A stretch of 64,000 bases of DNA from Vibrio tubiashii ATCC 19109 (lineage in GTDB: Bacteria > Pseudomonadota > Gammaproteobacteria > Enterobacterales > Vibrionaceae): assembly GCF_000772105.1 (NCBI RefSeq), contig NZ_CP009354.1, forward strand, positions 1,488,001 to 1,552,000, read 5' to 3'. Position 1 is the stretch's first letter. Every line of letters starts with the position of its first letter. The notes below the pieces were generated by a model. That model saw nothing but the letters and a program-made list of their open reading frames with translations. It ran no database searches and was not told the DNA's origin. The translations under genes were made by a program, and so were the position numbers. Positions 47,042 to 56,830 of the stretch are shown here, in pieces.

Positions 47042-49654
47042 TTACTTAATGGTTAGCTCAAAACCCGCTGGGTTTGATGCTGCAACAACCGAAACTTGAG
47101 AAATAGGCTGTTGTTGGCTCAGGCGGCTGATACATTCTTCCGCCAACTTAGGCATCAGAGAACGGTTGATGATCTGTTCAACGGCGCGACCACCTGTTGT
47201 TGGGTCCGTATTTTTGTTAACAACAAAGTCGACAAAACCCTTGTCCCAAGTGAAGCTTGCTTGATACTGTTCAGCCAATTTTTTCTTAATTCGATTAAGA
47301 GAAATTTCGGTAATCTTCGATAGCTCTTCATCGTTAAGTGGGTAATAAGGCACGATCGTGGTACGGCCCAAGAATGCTGGCTTAAAGTAATGTTGTAAGT
47401 CAGGGCGAATGCTTTCTAGAAGCTCTTCATTGGTCATACGTTCTTCACGATCTTCACACGCATCACAAATCGCTTGGTCTGCTGCGTTGGAAGTCATAAT
47501 GATAATGGTGTTTTTGAAATCAACCGTGCGGCCTTCACTGTCTTTGATATGCCCTTTATCAAAGATTTGATAGAACAAGTCGTGAACACCTGGGTGTGCT
47601 TTTTCCATTTCATCAAGAAGAAGAACAGAATAAGGGTTGCGTCGAATTGCTTCAGTTAACACACCACCTTCACCAAAACCAACATAACCAGCAGGAGACC
47701 CCAAAAGCATAGAGATCTTATGTTCTTCTTTAAATTCGGTCATGTTGATCACGGTTAGGTCATTGCTTCCGCCGTACAGTTGCTCAGCAAGTGCCATGGC
47801 TGTTTCTGTCTTACCAACACCACTTGGACCACACATGAGGAACACACCAATTGGTTTGCGGCTGTCTGTTAGACCTGCACGAGAGATACGAATAGCCTTA
47901 GCAAGCTCTTGTTTAGCCACATTTTGACCGATAACACGTTTATCTAGCTCTTCCTCAAGCGAAAGTAATCGAGCAATCTCATCACTCATCATGTTACCAA
48001 CCGGAATACCTGTCCAGTTAGCAATGATCTGAGCAATCGTATTGTCATCGACCATTGCATTTACGAGAGGCAATTCACCTTGCAACTCGTGAAGTTCGTC
48101 TAGCGTGTCATTGAGGGCTGTCTGCTTGGTAAGGTCACCTTTGTCTTCACCTTCAGCGTTGCTAATTTCCTCTTGCAAAGCCTTGATTTGATCAACCAGC
48201 TCAACTTCTTGTTTCCAACGAACGTTCAGGGCTTCAAGCTCTGATTCATTGGTTTCGATTTCGCCTGTGATCTCTTTGATCTCTTCTTCAGCAATACCGA
48301 AAAGCGCATTCTCTTTTTCTAGAGCAGCTTTTTCGTTCTTTTGATAACGAATGGTTTGCTCTAGAGATTCAATAACTTCAGGTTTAGCACCTTGGGTCAG
48401 GGCAATACGTGCACTGGCAGTATCAAGAAGGCTGATCGCTTTGTCTGGTAACTGACGACTAGGCAAGTAACGAATAGACAGATTGACCGCTGCATCAATG
48501 GCGGTTTCAGCGATGAAAGCACCGTGGTGTTTCTGTAGTGAAGCTGCTACGCCGCGCAGCATCTGCTTTGCATCTTCTGCATTAGGCTCTTCGATAGAAA
48601 CCACTTGGAAACGACGAGTAAGAGCAGGGTCTTTTTCAAAGTACTTTTTGTACTCTGCCCAAGTCGTTGCAGCAATTGTTTTGAACTCGCCACGCGCTAA
48701 TGCGGGTTTAAGTAAGTTCGCCGCGTCATTCTGACCAGCAGCACCGCCAGCACCGATGAGAGTATGAGCCTCATCAATGAATACGATGATAGGTACTTCA
48801 CTGTTTTTTACTTCGTTGATGACGTCTTTAAGTCGGTTTTCAAACTCACCTTTAACGCTTGCTCCGGCTTGAAGCAATCCCAAATCCAGTGAATGGATTT
48901 GCACCCCTTGCAGTGCCCCTGGGACTTCATCCGCTGCAATTCGAAGTGCTAGCCCTTCCACAACGGCTGTTTTACCTACGCCCGGTTCACCGACCATGAT
49001 TGGGTTGTTTTGACGCTTTCTACAAAGAATATCGATGGCCTTGCGAACTTCGGCGTTTCGGCCTGATATTGGGTCAATATTACCGTCAATCGCTTGTTGA
49101 GTTAGGTTAATCGTATACTTACTTAGCGCATCGTTTGCAGACGGTTGACCAGCCGGTGCGCCACCTTCTGCTGCTGACGTTTTACTGCGAGCAACGGCGG
49201 TTTTATTGATCAGTCCCTGTAAAGATTCAAGTGACACTGATTGCAAGCTTTCCAGTTGAAGCGTGTTCACACCCAATACGTTTTGCTGCAATAAAGCTTG
49301 TACTAAATGCAAGCTGATCACTTCGCCATGAGCATAGTTTACTGAGGCGATCATCCAAGCGTCTTTAATTAGTTCAGTCAGACCGTGGCTCAGAGTCGGT
49401 TGCCCTTCGCTTCCTTTTGGAAGTCGTGCAATCTTGGTCGACAGCTCATTAACAATCGCGTCTTGAGACAGCTTTTGAGATTGCATCAAGTTGCTCAAGT
49501 TGGCATCTTGCTGAGAAATTAATTGCAGCAACCAATGCTCAATCTCGATAGAAGGAACGCCTTGGTTCATGGCAGCACCAGCAGAGACTTCAAGAGCCTG
49601 TTTTAGCTCGGGAGAAAGCTTGGCGACTAAATTTGTTAGTGTTACTTGTGTCAT
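47042..49654 (-). CDS. tssH: T6SS ATPase TssH (ClpV)
   Basis: 870 residues. A Clp N-terminal domain, two AAA+ modules with Walker A GEPGVGKT (about 220) and GPSGVGKT (about 606), Walker B VFIDEAH and LLLDEMEKAHP, and the ClpV middle domain. It disassembles contracted TssB-TssC sheaths. AAGGAAAAC precedes the ATG. Confidence 0.95.
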   Translation of the reverse strand: MTQVTLTNLVAKLSPELKQALEVSAGAAMNQGVPSIEIEHWLLQLISQQDANLSNLMQSQKLSQDAIVNELSTKIARLPKGSEGQPTLSHGLTELIKDAWMIASVNYAHGEVISLHLVQALLQQNVLGVNTLQLESLQSVSLESLQGLINKTAVARSKTSAAEGGAPAGQPSANDALSKYTINLTQQAIDGNIDPISGRNAEVRKAIDILCRKRQNNPIMVGEPGVGKTAVVEGLALRIAADEVPGALQGVQIHSLDLGLLQAGASVKGEFENRLKDVINEVKNSEVPIIVFIDEAHTLIGAGGAAGQNDAANLLKPALARGEFKTIAATTWAEYKKYFEKDPALTRRFQVVSIEEPNAEDAKQMLRGVAASLQKHHGAFIAETAIDAAVNLSIRYLPSRQLPDKAISLLDTASARIALTQGAKPEVIESLEQTIRYQKNEKAALEKENALFGIAEEEIKEITGEIETNESELEALNVRWKQEVELVDQIKALQEEISNAEGEDKGDLTKQTALNDTLDELHELQGELPLVNAMVDDNTIAQIIANWTGIPVGNMMSDEIARLLSLEEELDKRVIGQNVAKQELAKAIRISRAGLTDSRKPIGVFLMCGPSGVGKTETAMALAEQLYGGSNDLTVINMTEFKEEHKISMLLGSPAGYVGFGEGGVLTEAIRRNPYSVLLLDEMEKAHPGVHDLFYQIFDKGHIKDSEGRTVDFKNTIIIMTSNAADQAICDACEDREERMTNEELLESIRPDLQHYFKPAFLGRTTIVPYYPLNDEELSKITEISLNRIKKKLAEQYQASFTWDKGFVDFVVNKNTDPTTGGRAVEQIINRSLMPKLAEECISRLSQQQPISQVSVVAASNPAGFELTIK

Positions 49655-49711
49655 ACAGTTTTCCTTGTATTTCGAAGCATCAAAACAACGAAGCTACGGA
49701 GTGTTTTTCCA

Positions 49712-50641
49712 TTATTTGAGCAAGATACTTATCATTTGGTGCGGCTTTCTTTCCGGAGCGAGGCAATCAACCTCTCCCAGTTTTGCTGCACGGTTGATGT
49801 TGCTGGAAAGTGTCGGTCGCGAAAGATATTCGCGTTTAACTTTGAGATAAATCGAAACTGGAGTGTTATCGCGAAGGTAATGCTGAATGAGTTCACGCAT
49901 ACTACTTGCAAGCATTCGATCGTTTTGAATATCTAAAAGGTCTTGTTCATTGGCCGGTTTAATCGAGACAACCAAATGACTAAAGTGCGTTAAACAGGTT
50001 TTTCCAATTAGAAACCCTTGTCCAATACGGCTGTTGTAAGTGCGATTAATGCCAAGCTTGGTCAGTGAATCTACTGGGAGTTGACGGCGTTCTTGGTGCT
50101 TTGTAGAGACTTCAATTTCGTACGGGAAGTAGTCATTCAGCATTTGCTCTAAGCTACTTAGATTACGGCTATTTTGCCCAAGCAAGAATGAGTATTGGAA
50201 AAAGTTTCCATGATCGTCATTAAGTGCAGCTATGTGGTTCAGTAGACGAGACTTTTCAGGATGTAGCTCATTCTGAACCACTAACCAAGGAGAGGTCTCA
50301 AGCTGAGCGACAAGTTCAAAATACCGCTGATTGAATACATCGAGAAAGTCTTTTAAAGCATGATCGTCGTCATGCAGTGCGGCTAGAAGCTCTTCATAAA
50401 TGTAGTAAGGGATTACGCCTTTAACGCCAGATAAAGCTTGCTTAGCAAGTCTTAGCTTGGCGTTGTTATTCTTTAAAGAAAAATACTGGATTTCACTTGC
50501 ATCACCGGTTGGCATTGCTTCGGCTTTAAGCACCAAGCGAATTCGTTGCTCCGATTCAGAGATAAAGTGCGACAGTAAACGCATCGCTTGAGCGAAATCG
50601 TATTTTTCAGTGTTATTGGTTAGGTCATTGACTACGTTCAT
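49712..50641 (-). CDS. tssG: T6SS baseplate protein TssG
   Basis: 309 residues from the ATG at 50641, which has GGTGG six bases upstream; a GTG nine bases earlier is possible. FAQAMRLLSHFI near the start and the central GxKGVIPYYIYEEL stretch are TssG features. It forms baseplate wedges with TssF and TssE. It begins 15 bases after tssF. Confidence 0.92.
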   Translation of the reverse strand: MNVVNDLTNNTEKYDFAQAMRLLSHFISESEQRIRLVLKAEAMPTGDASEIQYFSLKNNNAKLRLAKQALSGVKGVIPYYIYEELLAALHDDDHALKDFLDVFNQRYFELVAQLETSPWLVVQNELHPEKSRLLNHIAALNDDHGNFFQYSFLLGQNSRNLSSLEQMLNDYFPYEIEVSTKHQERRQLPVDSLTKLGINRTYNSRIGQGFLIGKTCLTHFSHLVVSIKPANEQDLLDIQNDRMLASSMRELIQHYLRDNTPVSIYLKVKREYLSRPTLSSNINRAAKLGEVDCLAPERKPHQMISILLK

Positions 50642-50656
50642 GATTTCCACCCAACT

Positions 50657-52408
50657 CTATAAAGCGCTCTGGCTACCGTGAATTTTGGGGTAGCGCTTAA
50701 CGTAACCATCACGGCCATAGACTTTTATCGACAGCTGAATGTAGCGATCAAAACTACAAAACTGCTGGAAAAAGCGGTTCAGAACGTCGCTGAAAACTAA
50801 AAAGCCACCAGTGGTATCCAATGTGATTTCAATCTCTGTTCCTGGTGAGAAGACGTTTTTGCCCAGAATTCTTAGCGCAGACACTTGTGAGCGAATATTA
50901 ACGTTACGAATCGTCTGGATTTCGTCAGCAGAGATCTGACTCCTACTACATAAACGCAGCATTCTCTTTAACGCTTCCTCGGGGTGCTCTGCATGAAGCA
51001 GAGAGACAAAGTTAGCATTGAGCAGGGCGATAAATTGCCAGTGTAAATGCGGGTCTTGCTCTCGTGAAATAGGCGCTGAGGGTGGATAAATCGGGCTAAA
51101 CTCGCCCGGTAAATCGATACTCTCCAGACATTCGAAATCCCCTTGAACAGCACAAGCACGTTTTCCGTTAGTACAAAGAAGGCGAGTACCATAGAGTTTG
51201 TTGAACTCGAGGTCTTGTTGATTATTTAAGCTGATTGCGAGTCTGAACTCGTTGTCGCTACCGCGCGTACATTGCCAATGATCGGCTTTTGGGTCTGAGC
51301 GATAGCTGTCTTTGAACAGAGGCGTGAGAGTTTTTTCTCCCATCGAAGTGATTTCGTACACTTCTGTGACTTCAACGATCTCAATATCACCATCGCTGTG
51401 CGCGTCGGCATTAACGGGAATACTCAGACTCCGTTGGTCATAGGTTGTCGGTTCGCCGGTTTGTTCGAACAGGTTAATCGCTGGAACGATGTTTAGCTTA
51501 AACACTTGGTTGTCGAATAAGCGCATAAACTCCGTTGGTAAGCTATGCATAAACAAGTTCAATACTATTTCTGATGTATCAAATTGTTTGATTGCTTGAC
51601 CGAATTCTTTAAGGCGGAAGAATTGACGTTTTTCTTTAAAGAAAAAGAACTCACTGATCAGTTGATAACCGGCAAACTGATTGCCTTTCTGCGGCAGAAA
51701 CTGAAAATTTGTATCGCTAATTCTACTTTTTAAACGCTCGGGTTCGAGTACAGCATGTTTCTCGCACGCTGCATCAGAAATTGAGATGGCTTGGGTTTCA
51801 GCAAGTAATAGCTCGACCAGCGAATCCGCATTGTTTTCAAAACCCTGAACAAAAAAATCGAGGTCTTCACAATCTAAAGATGAGAAAAATACATCTGGAT
51901 CACCCGTAGAAAAGCTGAGCTGTATGACCGCCGTTGTTTGCTCTGTACCTGCTGGGCGATTGAACTTGAATGGCGCACTAGAGGCAGTGGTATCCATCAA
52001 CTTAAATGAGGTGGTTTTTAGCTCATCGATAGTGGTAAAGGTGCAACTTTGACCTTGCGCTATGGCTGAGAACTGCGAACCTTTAGGCAGTGTTACAGAT
52101 TCCGCCAGATCGGCTTCTTCATCAAGCTGGAGGTAAGCAATGCTCGGAACGGTTTGAATGTAGCTTGGGTATAAAACACCAAGTAATCCTTCAACGACTT
52201 CTGGCAACTGGTCTGATAGTTTCTTTTCGACGGTAGCGTTGAGTAAAGCTACACCATCAAGCAGTCGAGCAAGGCTCGGGTCTTCAATTTGACCTTGATG
52301 GATGTTTAAACGTTCAGCATGACTAGGGTGCTGGTGTCCAAATTGGCCTAAGGCGCGTCGAACAAGAGTCAGTTCCTGTTCGAAATATCTTAATAACGGA
52401 TCACTCAT
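50657..52408 (-). CDS. tssF: T6SS baseplate protein TssF
   Basis: 583 residues. The start DPLLRYFEQELTLVRRALGQF and the segment ARLLDGVALLNATVEKKLSD are the TssF signature. Main wedge component. It overlaps tssE by eight bases. Confidence 0.95.
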   Translation of the reverse strand: MSDPLLRYFEQELTLVRRALGQFGHQHPSHAERLNIHQGQIEDPSLARLLDGVALLNATVEKKLSDQLPEVVEGLLGVLYPSYIQTVPSIAYLQLDEEADLAESVTLPKGSQFSAIAQGQSCTFTTIDELKTTSFKLMDTTASSAPFKFNRPAGTEQTTAVIQLSFSTGDPDVFFSSLDCEDLDFFVQGFENNADSLVELLLAETQAISISDAACEKHAVLEPERLKSRISDTNFQFLPQKGNQFAGYQLISEFFFFKEKRQFFRLKEFGQAIKQFDTSEIVLNLFMHSLPTEFMRLFDNQVFKLNIVPAINLFEQTGEPTTYDQRSLSIPVNADAHSDGDIEIVEVTEVYEITSMGEKTLTPLFKDSYRSDPKADHWQCTRGSDNEFRLAISLNNQQDLEFNKLYGTRLLCTNGKRACAVQGDFECLESIDLPGEFSPIYPPSAPISREQDPHLHWQFIALLNANFVSLLHAEHPEEALKRMLRLCSRSQISADEIQTIRNVNIRSQVSALRILGKNVFSPGTEIEITLDTTGGFLVFSDVLNRFFQQFCSFDRYIQLSIKVYGRDGYVKRYPKIHGSQSAL

Positions 52409-52826
52409 AACTGTCCTCCGTCATTAGTGTTCTTAAATCATTCAGTGAAATTTTTGAGTCAAATACCAACTCGGTTTCTCCTTGAGTGGTTTTGGCTTTT
52501 GCAACGATGTTAAACGCAATGGCGTTTTCATTTTCTTTGCGCTCTCCGAGTTCAACCATCACATTGGTTAATCTTGGCTCGAAGTGTTTGATATAACTTT
52601 CCAATCGAAGGGCTAGTTGCGCTTGATCTAGGCTAGCGCTCAGTAGTTGCACGTCTTCAATGCCATAACGAAAGTTAGAGCGCTGCAGTTCAATAAAACG
52701 GTCGTCTATCTCAAGTAGAGATGCCTCGGACTCAAGTAGTTTAGTTAAGTTGTACTTGATGTCTTCAATGTCATCATTAGGACCTGAGTTTTCGTGTGGC
52801 TGAACAAAAGTTTTCCAGAAACTCAT
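52401..52826 (-). CDS. tssE: T6SS baseplate protein TssE
   Basis: 141 residues with the gp25-like fold (IKYNLTKLLESEAS; LESYIKHFEPRLTNVMV). The usual position of the family's EPR-like motif reads FEPRL here. It shares one base with the stop of the tssC-like gene (TAATG). Confidence 0.92.
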   Translation of the reverse strand: MSFWKTFVQPHENSGPNDDIEDIKYNLTKLLESEASLLEIDDRFIELQRSNFRYGIEDVQLLSASLDQAQLALRLESYIKHFEPRLTNVMVELGERKENENAIAFNIVAKAKTTQGETELVFDSKISLNDLRTLMTEDSYE

Positions 52827-54223
52827 TACGCCACCTCATCCAGTTCAGTTGTCAGGACCACTTCACCAGTGAAATGGTCATACTGGTATTGGGGAAGAAT
52901 GCGTAAAGTGCAAGAAAAACTGCCTTTGTGATGTGGCGATTCTGTAACACTGATCTTGGCGAAGCTTAGCGGGTATTTAGACAATGTTTCTTCATTGGCA
53001 AATGAGACGTTGCTGGAGAATTTTTCAATCCAATGCGTTAAGAAAAGCTCACATTCTGATGCGGTATTGAAACTACCAATCATTTCTCTCACTTGTACCT
53101 TCAAGTAGTGAGCGATGCGGCAGGACATAAGGCTGGTTTGGATTTGTGTAAGCACTTTCTCGTTATCTGTTTGAGAGTGACTTTGCCAAATCGAATTGTT
53201 GCCATTAAAGTAAAATTTTTCGCTCAAGGCACTCTTAGTCAAAGGAATAAAACCGTTCTGAGCATAAAAAGTCGAAATCTGACCAAACAAAACCACATCA
53301 GTTTCAGGACGAGATAAAAACTGGCTATCGTGATGCTCTAAATTAACCAAAGCCCCTTGAGCTTTATCGTTCCAGCGAGACTTTAAAAAACCGAACCAGT
53401 TTACTCGATGGTGTTCTCTCATCATGGTAGCCGCAAAAGCGAACGCGGCATTGCCCCAAAGTCCTTGACCAGCTTCATTGTAGATAAAGCCCACTTTGGC
53501 ATTCTTGTAGCAGTTACGCATACGAATGGAAGGCATGACTAAGCCAACAAATTTAGACGATGCTTTCTGTCTTAGCTCTTGCCAAGGTTTGTAGTCCTCT
53601 CCTGTAAGGATTTTTTCAATTCGGTTAGTATCTGATAACCAATCCGCAGTCGGTTGGACAAAAAACTGCTCATCAGGAGAAAAAAGCATAGGGCATAGAG
53701 TGACTTCGCCTAACTTACCTAATAGTTCCAAGGTGAATAGGTCGTCATAGTCCGCATCAAAATCCATATCAAGCGAGATTTTGTGCGTAAAAACAATGCT
53801 ACCAAATGGGTGCCCGCCTAGCGTGTTGAGCTCTTTGTTACCAATTTTGTTGTAAAGCTCAGATCCTTTGATGGTATAGGCTTGGTTGACGTCGTTTGAT
53901 ATCTCGGACCAATCCATATCAAGCAATTTGAGTTTAGTTCGTTGCTTGTTAACGGGCAGCTTGGCTAAGCCTTCAAGCCCGAGCCAACTACCATGAAGAG
54001 TCTCGAAATCATTGTGGTGCAGAATCTCATCAAGCTGCTTTGAAATACCGCTGTCTAACTCGGTGATCAGCTGGGCGAGAAAAACCGTTAAACGTCCTTT
54101 ACTGGTGAGTGCTTCCGGAGCAATCTCAGACAGCAGAGATAGCGACTCTTTCAAAAAGTCGTTGTCTGTGGTGTCTAATCCGGCAAAATTCCGTTGCCAT
54201 TCTGAATCGATGTTCAAATTCAT
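52826..54223 (-). CDS. Second TssC-like sheath protein (divergent paralogue)
   Basis: 465 residues from the ATG at 54223; the frame extends upstream to a TTG, but that start lies inside a hairpin. It aligns with TssC along its length: HGSWLGLEGLAKL (TssC: EGSWRGLQKLVKE), a PFGSIVF stretch (TssC: PYGTFIG), SCRIAHYLKVQVRE (TssC: SGRIAHYLKVMGR). It is clearly diverged and has no second TssB. A modified sheath subunit, a cap or baseplate adaptor, or a regulator are all possible. Confidence 0.85.
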   Translation of the reverse strand: MNLNIDSEWQRNFAGLDTTDNDFLKESLSLLSEIAPEALTSKGRLTVFLAQLITELDSGISKQLDEILHHNDFETLHGSWLGLEGLAKLPVNKQRTKLKLLDMDWSEISNDVNQAYTIKGSELYNKIGNKELNTLGGHPFGSIVFTHKISLDMDFDADYDDLFTLELLGKLGEVTLCPMLFSPDEQFFVQPTADWLSDTNRIEKILTGEDYKPWQELRQKASSKFVGLVMPSIRMRNCYKNAKVGFIYNEAGQGLWGNAAFAFAATMMREHHRVNWFGFLKSRWNDKAQGALVNLEHHDSQFLSRPETDVVLFGQISTFYAQNGFIPLTKSALSEKFYFNGNNSIWQSHSQTDNEKVLTQIQTSLMSCRIAHYLKVQVREMIGSFNTASECELFLTHWIEKFSSNVSFANEETLSKYPLSFAKISVTESPHHKGSFSCTLRILPQYQYDHFTGEVVLTTELDEVA

Positions 54224-54248
54224 CATGTCCTGAGAATAGAGAAAGAAT

Positions 54249-54268
54249 AGGCCGGACAAGTCCGGCCT
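54249..54268 (-). other. Perfect hairpin between tssC and the tssC-like gene
   Basis: AGGCCGGAC and GTCCGGCCT form a 9-base-pair GC-rich stem with a two-base loop, 11 bases after the tssC stop. On the minus strand it is followed by ATTCTTTCTC. It may stop part of the transcripts or protect the 3' end of the hcp-tssB-tssC message, whose products are needed in excess. Confidence 0.7.
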
Positions 54269-54278
54269 GATTTCTGAT

Positions 54279-55757
54279 TTAGCCTGGAATCTTAGCTACC
54301 ATTCGAACTGAGGTCGTCAGCTCTTCAAGTTGTAGCCATGGGCGTAGATGCGCTACCGCAGAATAAGAACCTGGGCGGCCTGGTTGTTCTACAACCTCAA
54401 TACGTGATTCAGCTAGTGGTGTTTTCGCACGTTGCTCATTACCAATTGCACCAGCGTTAGTGTATTGGTCGATCCAAAGTTGCAGTTCACGTTGGATATC
54501 TGGAGCTTCGAGGTTTGAGCCTAGTTTGTCACGGCCCATTACCTTCAAGTAGTGAGCGATACGGCCACTTGCCATGATGTAAGGCAGACGAGCAGAGATT
54601 GCAGCGTTTGCTGTTGCATCAGGATCAGTGAAAGTTTTTGGTTTTTGAGTCGTTTGACCACCAATAAACACACCGTAGTTTGAGTTCTTGTAATGAACCA
54701 GTGGTAGGAAGCCTAGATCGCTAAGCTCTTTTTCACGTTCATCCGTCAAGTTAACCTCAGTAGGACATTGCTGTACTAGGTCACCCGCTTCCGTTTTGTA
54801 GGTTAAGTTAGGTAGGTTTTCTACTTTACCACCATTATCTAGGCCACGAATCGCGGTACACCAGCCTGACGCGGTGTAAGCTTGGGTCATCTTAAGACCT
54901 AAATCATAAGCTGCATTAGACCACACTAGCTCATCGTTGTTTGCAGGATTTGGATTACCATCCATATCCGTACCTAACTCTTCGTAATCAAATAAGTTAG
55001 TGCTTAGACCTTTAGAGCCGTATGGCAGGCGAGCCATAGTGCGAGGAAGCGTGAGTGTCACATAGCGAGCATCATCACTTTCACGGAACGAGTTCCAAGC
55101 TGCATAAGCTGGAGAGTCGAAACCTGCCGCTACAGGTTTGCCTTCGTCAAATGTCGTGAAATCATTGAATTCAAACATTTGAGCATTTGCAGCAGCAACA
55201 AATGGTGCGTGACATGCAGCCGCAACTTCACCCATGTAGCGAAGTAGGGCAACATCTTCGTCTTTAGCGCTGAACTCATAGTCGCCGATAAAGGTGCCGT
55301 ATGGTTCACCACCAGCCGTACCAAACTCACCTTGGTAAACTGCGTTGAATAGCGGACTACGATCAATCGCAGGAGCGTCTTCGAATTGCTCTAGCAGCTC
55401 TTCTTGAGTGAAGTCGACCATCTTGATCTTAAGGTCGCGGCCAAGTTCACTCTCTTTGACAAGCTTTTGCAGACCACGCCAAGAGCCTTCAAGCTTTTGG
55501 AAATCATTTTGCTGCATGACCTGAGATAGCTGCTGTGAAAGCTTCTTATCGATCTCAGAAATTGCGTTTTCAATGGTCTTAGTTAGGTTCTTGTCCCAAG
55601 TAACCGTGCCAGATAGCGCCTGCTCAGCAAGAACAGAGAAAAGTTCTTTTGTAGTATCAGCCGGAGTCTGAGTCGTCGCTTCAATCGCTCTGTCTAGAAA
55701 ACTAAGAGCACCTTCTGCAGCTTCCGGTTGGGCTTGATTTTCAGCTTCTGTGCTCAT
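54279..55757 (-). CDS. tssC: T6SS contractile sheath large subunit TssC (VipB)
   Basis: 492 residues. EGSWRGLQKLV, EPYGTFIGDYEF, FGGQ-like GVFIGGQTTQKPK and RIAHYLKVMGRDKLGS are TssC signatures. With TssB it forms the contractile sheath. One-base overlap with the tssB stop (TAATG). Confidence 0.96.
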   Translation of the reverse strand: MSTEAENQAQPEAAEGALSFLDRAIEATTQTPADTTKELFSVLAEQALSGTVTWDKNLTKTIENAISEIDKKLSQQLSQVMQQNDFQKLEGSWRGLQKLVKESELGRDLKIKMVDFTQEELLEQFEDAPAIDRSPLFNAVYQGEFGTAGGEPYGTFIGDYEFSAKDEDVALLRYMGEVAAACHAPFVAAANAQMFEFNDFTTFDEGKPVAAGFDSPAYAAWNSFRESDDARYVTLTLPRTMARLPYGSKGLSTNLFDYEELGTDMDGNPNPANNDELVWSNAAYDLGLKMTQAYTASGWCTAIRGLDNGGKVENLPNLTYKTEAGDLVQQCPTEVNLTDEREKELSDLGFLPLVHYKNSNYGVFIGGQTTQKPKTFTDPDATANAAISARLPYIMASGRIAHYLKVMGRDKLGSNLEAPDIQRELQLWIDQYTNAGAIGNEQRAKTPLAESRIEVVEQPGRPGSYSAVAHLRPWLQLEELTTSVRMVAKIPG

Positions 55758-56260
55758 TATTCAGCTCCTTCTTTATTGATACCTAATTCTTCAGAAAGTG
55801 CGTTGATTGTGTCAGCGCTTTGAAGAACTTCTTTAAGTAGCTTTTCTAGGTCACGAGAGCGGTCAGCTTTTGAAAGCAGAACCTTAAGCTGATTACGTGT
55901 CTCTACAAGTTTTTTCAGTGGTTCTACTTGCTCAACAATAGCTTCCGGTTCGAAGTCTTTCATTGAGTTAAACTGTAGGTTGGCTTCAAACTGGCTATCA
56001 TCGTCAGCCAGTACGTTGTCAACTTTTAGGCTCAATTCTGGGCCGACGCGCTTCATGACATTGTCGAAGTTGTCTTTGTCGACGTTGTAAAACGTGCGCT
56101 CTTCAACATCTTCTTTATCTTGCTTATGACCCGAGTAGTCACCAATTACCCCAACAACAAATGGGAGTTCTTTGGTTTCTACAGCGCCATTAGTTTCCAC
56201 ATCGTAAGTAATACTTACGCGGTTCTTACTTACGCGTTTGTGTTGGGAATTAAGTGCCAC
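55757..56260 (-). CDS. tssB: T6SS contractile sheath small subunit TssB (VipA)
   Basis: 167 residues. ELPFVVGVIGDYSGH and the R-x-FYNVDKDNFDNVM stretch are TssB signatures. The C-terminal helix carries the ClpV recognition site in this family. It begins 19 bases after hcp. Confidence 0.95.
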   Translation of the reverse strand: MALNSQHKRVSKNRVSITYDVETNGAVETKELPFVVGVIGDYSGHKQDKEDVEERTFYNVDKDNFDNVMKRVGPELSLKVDNVLADDDSQFEANLQFNSMKDFEPEAIVEQVEPLKKLVETRNQLKVLLSKADRSRDLEKLLKEVLQSADTINALSEELGINKEGAE

Positions 56261-56279
56261 AATGGATCTCCTTATTCAA

Positions 56280-56801
56280 TTACGCTGCAGTCGAAGTCAC
56301 TTTAGCTGCAGTTGCATCGAAGCCAACTTCAGGGCCTTTCTCGATCTTACCGCCTTCGCCTTCGATGTAGTACGCTTTAGAAATTTCAGTGTACGTCAGG
56401 CTGAATGATTCGTTTGGTAGTGTGCCGTCTGATGCAGCCATGTTGTAGCTAGACATACGAGCAGCTTTAAGTGTTAGGATTAGGTATGGATCAGCACCAG
56501 AACCTTCACGGTTAGGCTTAGTCATTACGATCTCAACAGTTTTACCTTCACCACCTGGTGCGTATAGGAATGTTGTTAGGTGAGGAGTTGCACCGTCACA
56601 TCCACGTGTCACGTTTACTTCACCTAGTGCAACCATACCTTGGTCTGCGTTGTTAGCATTACCGACATCAATGCCTACACCACGTACAGCATTCCAAGTG
56701 ATAGTGTCGATAGCGAAGAAGCCATCTTTACCACCAATCTTTTCTACTGTTGCAGCGCCTTTAGGTTTTGTACCGTCGATTCTCATGAAAATAGAAGCCA
56801 T
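56280..56801 (-). CDS. hcp: T6SS tube protein Hcp (TssD)
   Basis: 173 residues. It starts MASIFMRIDG and contains VTRGCDGATPHLTTFLY and SLTYTEISKAYY, typical Hcp. Forms the hexameric inner tube. It lies 29 bases after tssA, too short a gap for much more than a ribosome binding site (AAAGGAGAA). Confidence 0.96.
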   Translation of the reverse strand: MASIFMRIDGTKPKGAATVEKIGGKDGFFAIDTITWNAVRGVGIDVGNANNADQGMVALGEVNVTRGCDGATPHLTTFLYAPGGEGKTVEIVMTKPNREGSGADPYLILTLKAARMSSYNMAASDGTLPNESFSLTYTEISKAYYIEGEGGKIEKGPEVGFDATAAKVTSTAA

Positions 56802-56830
56802 TTTATTCTCCTTTGCTGATCAGCATTTGG

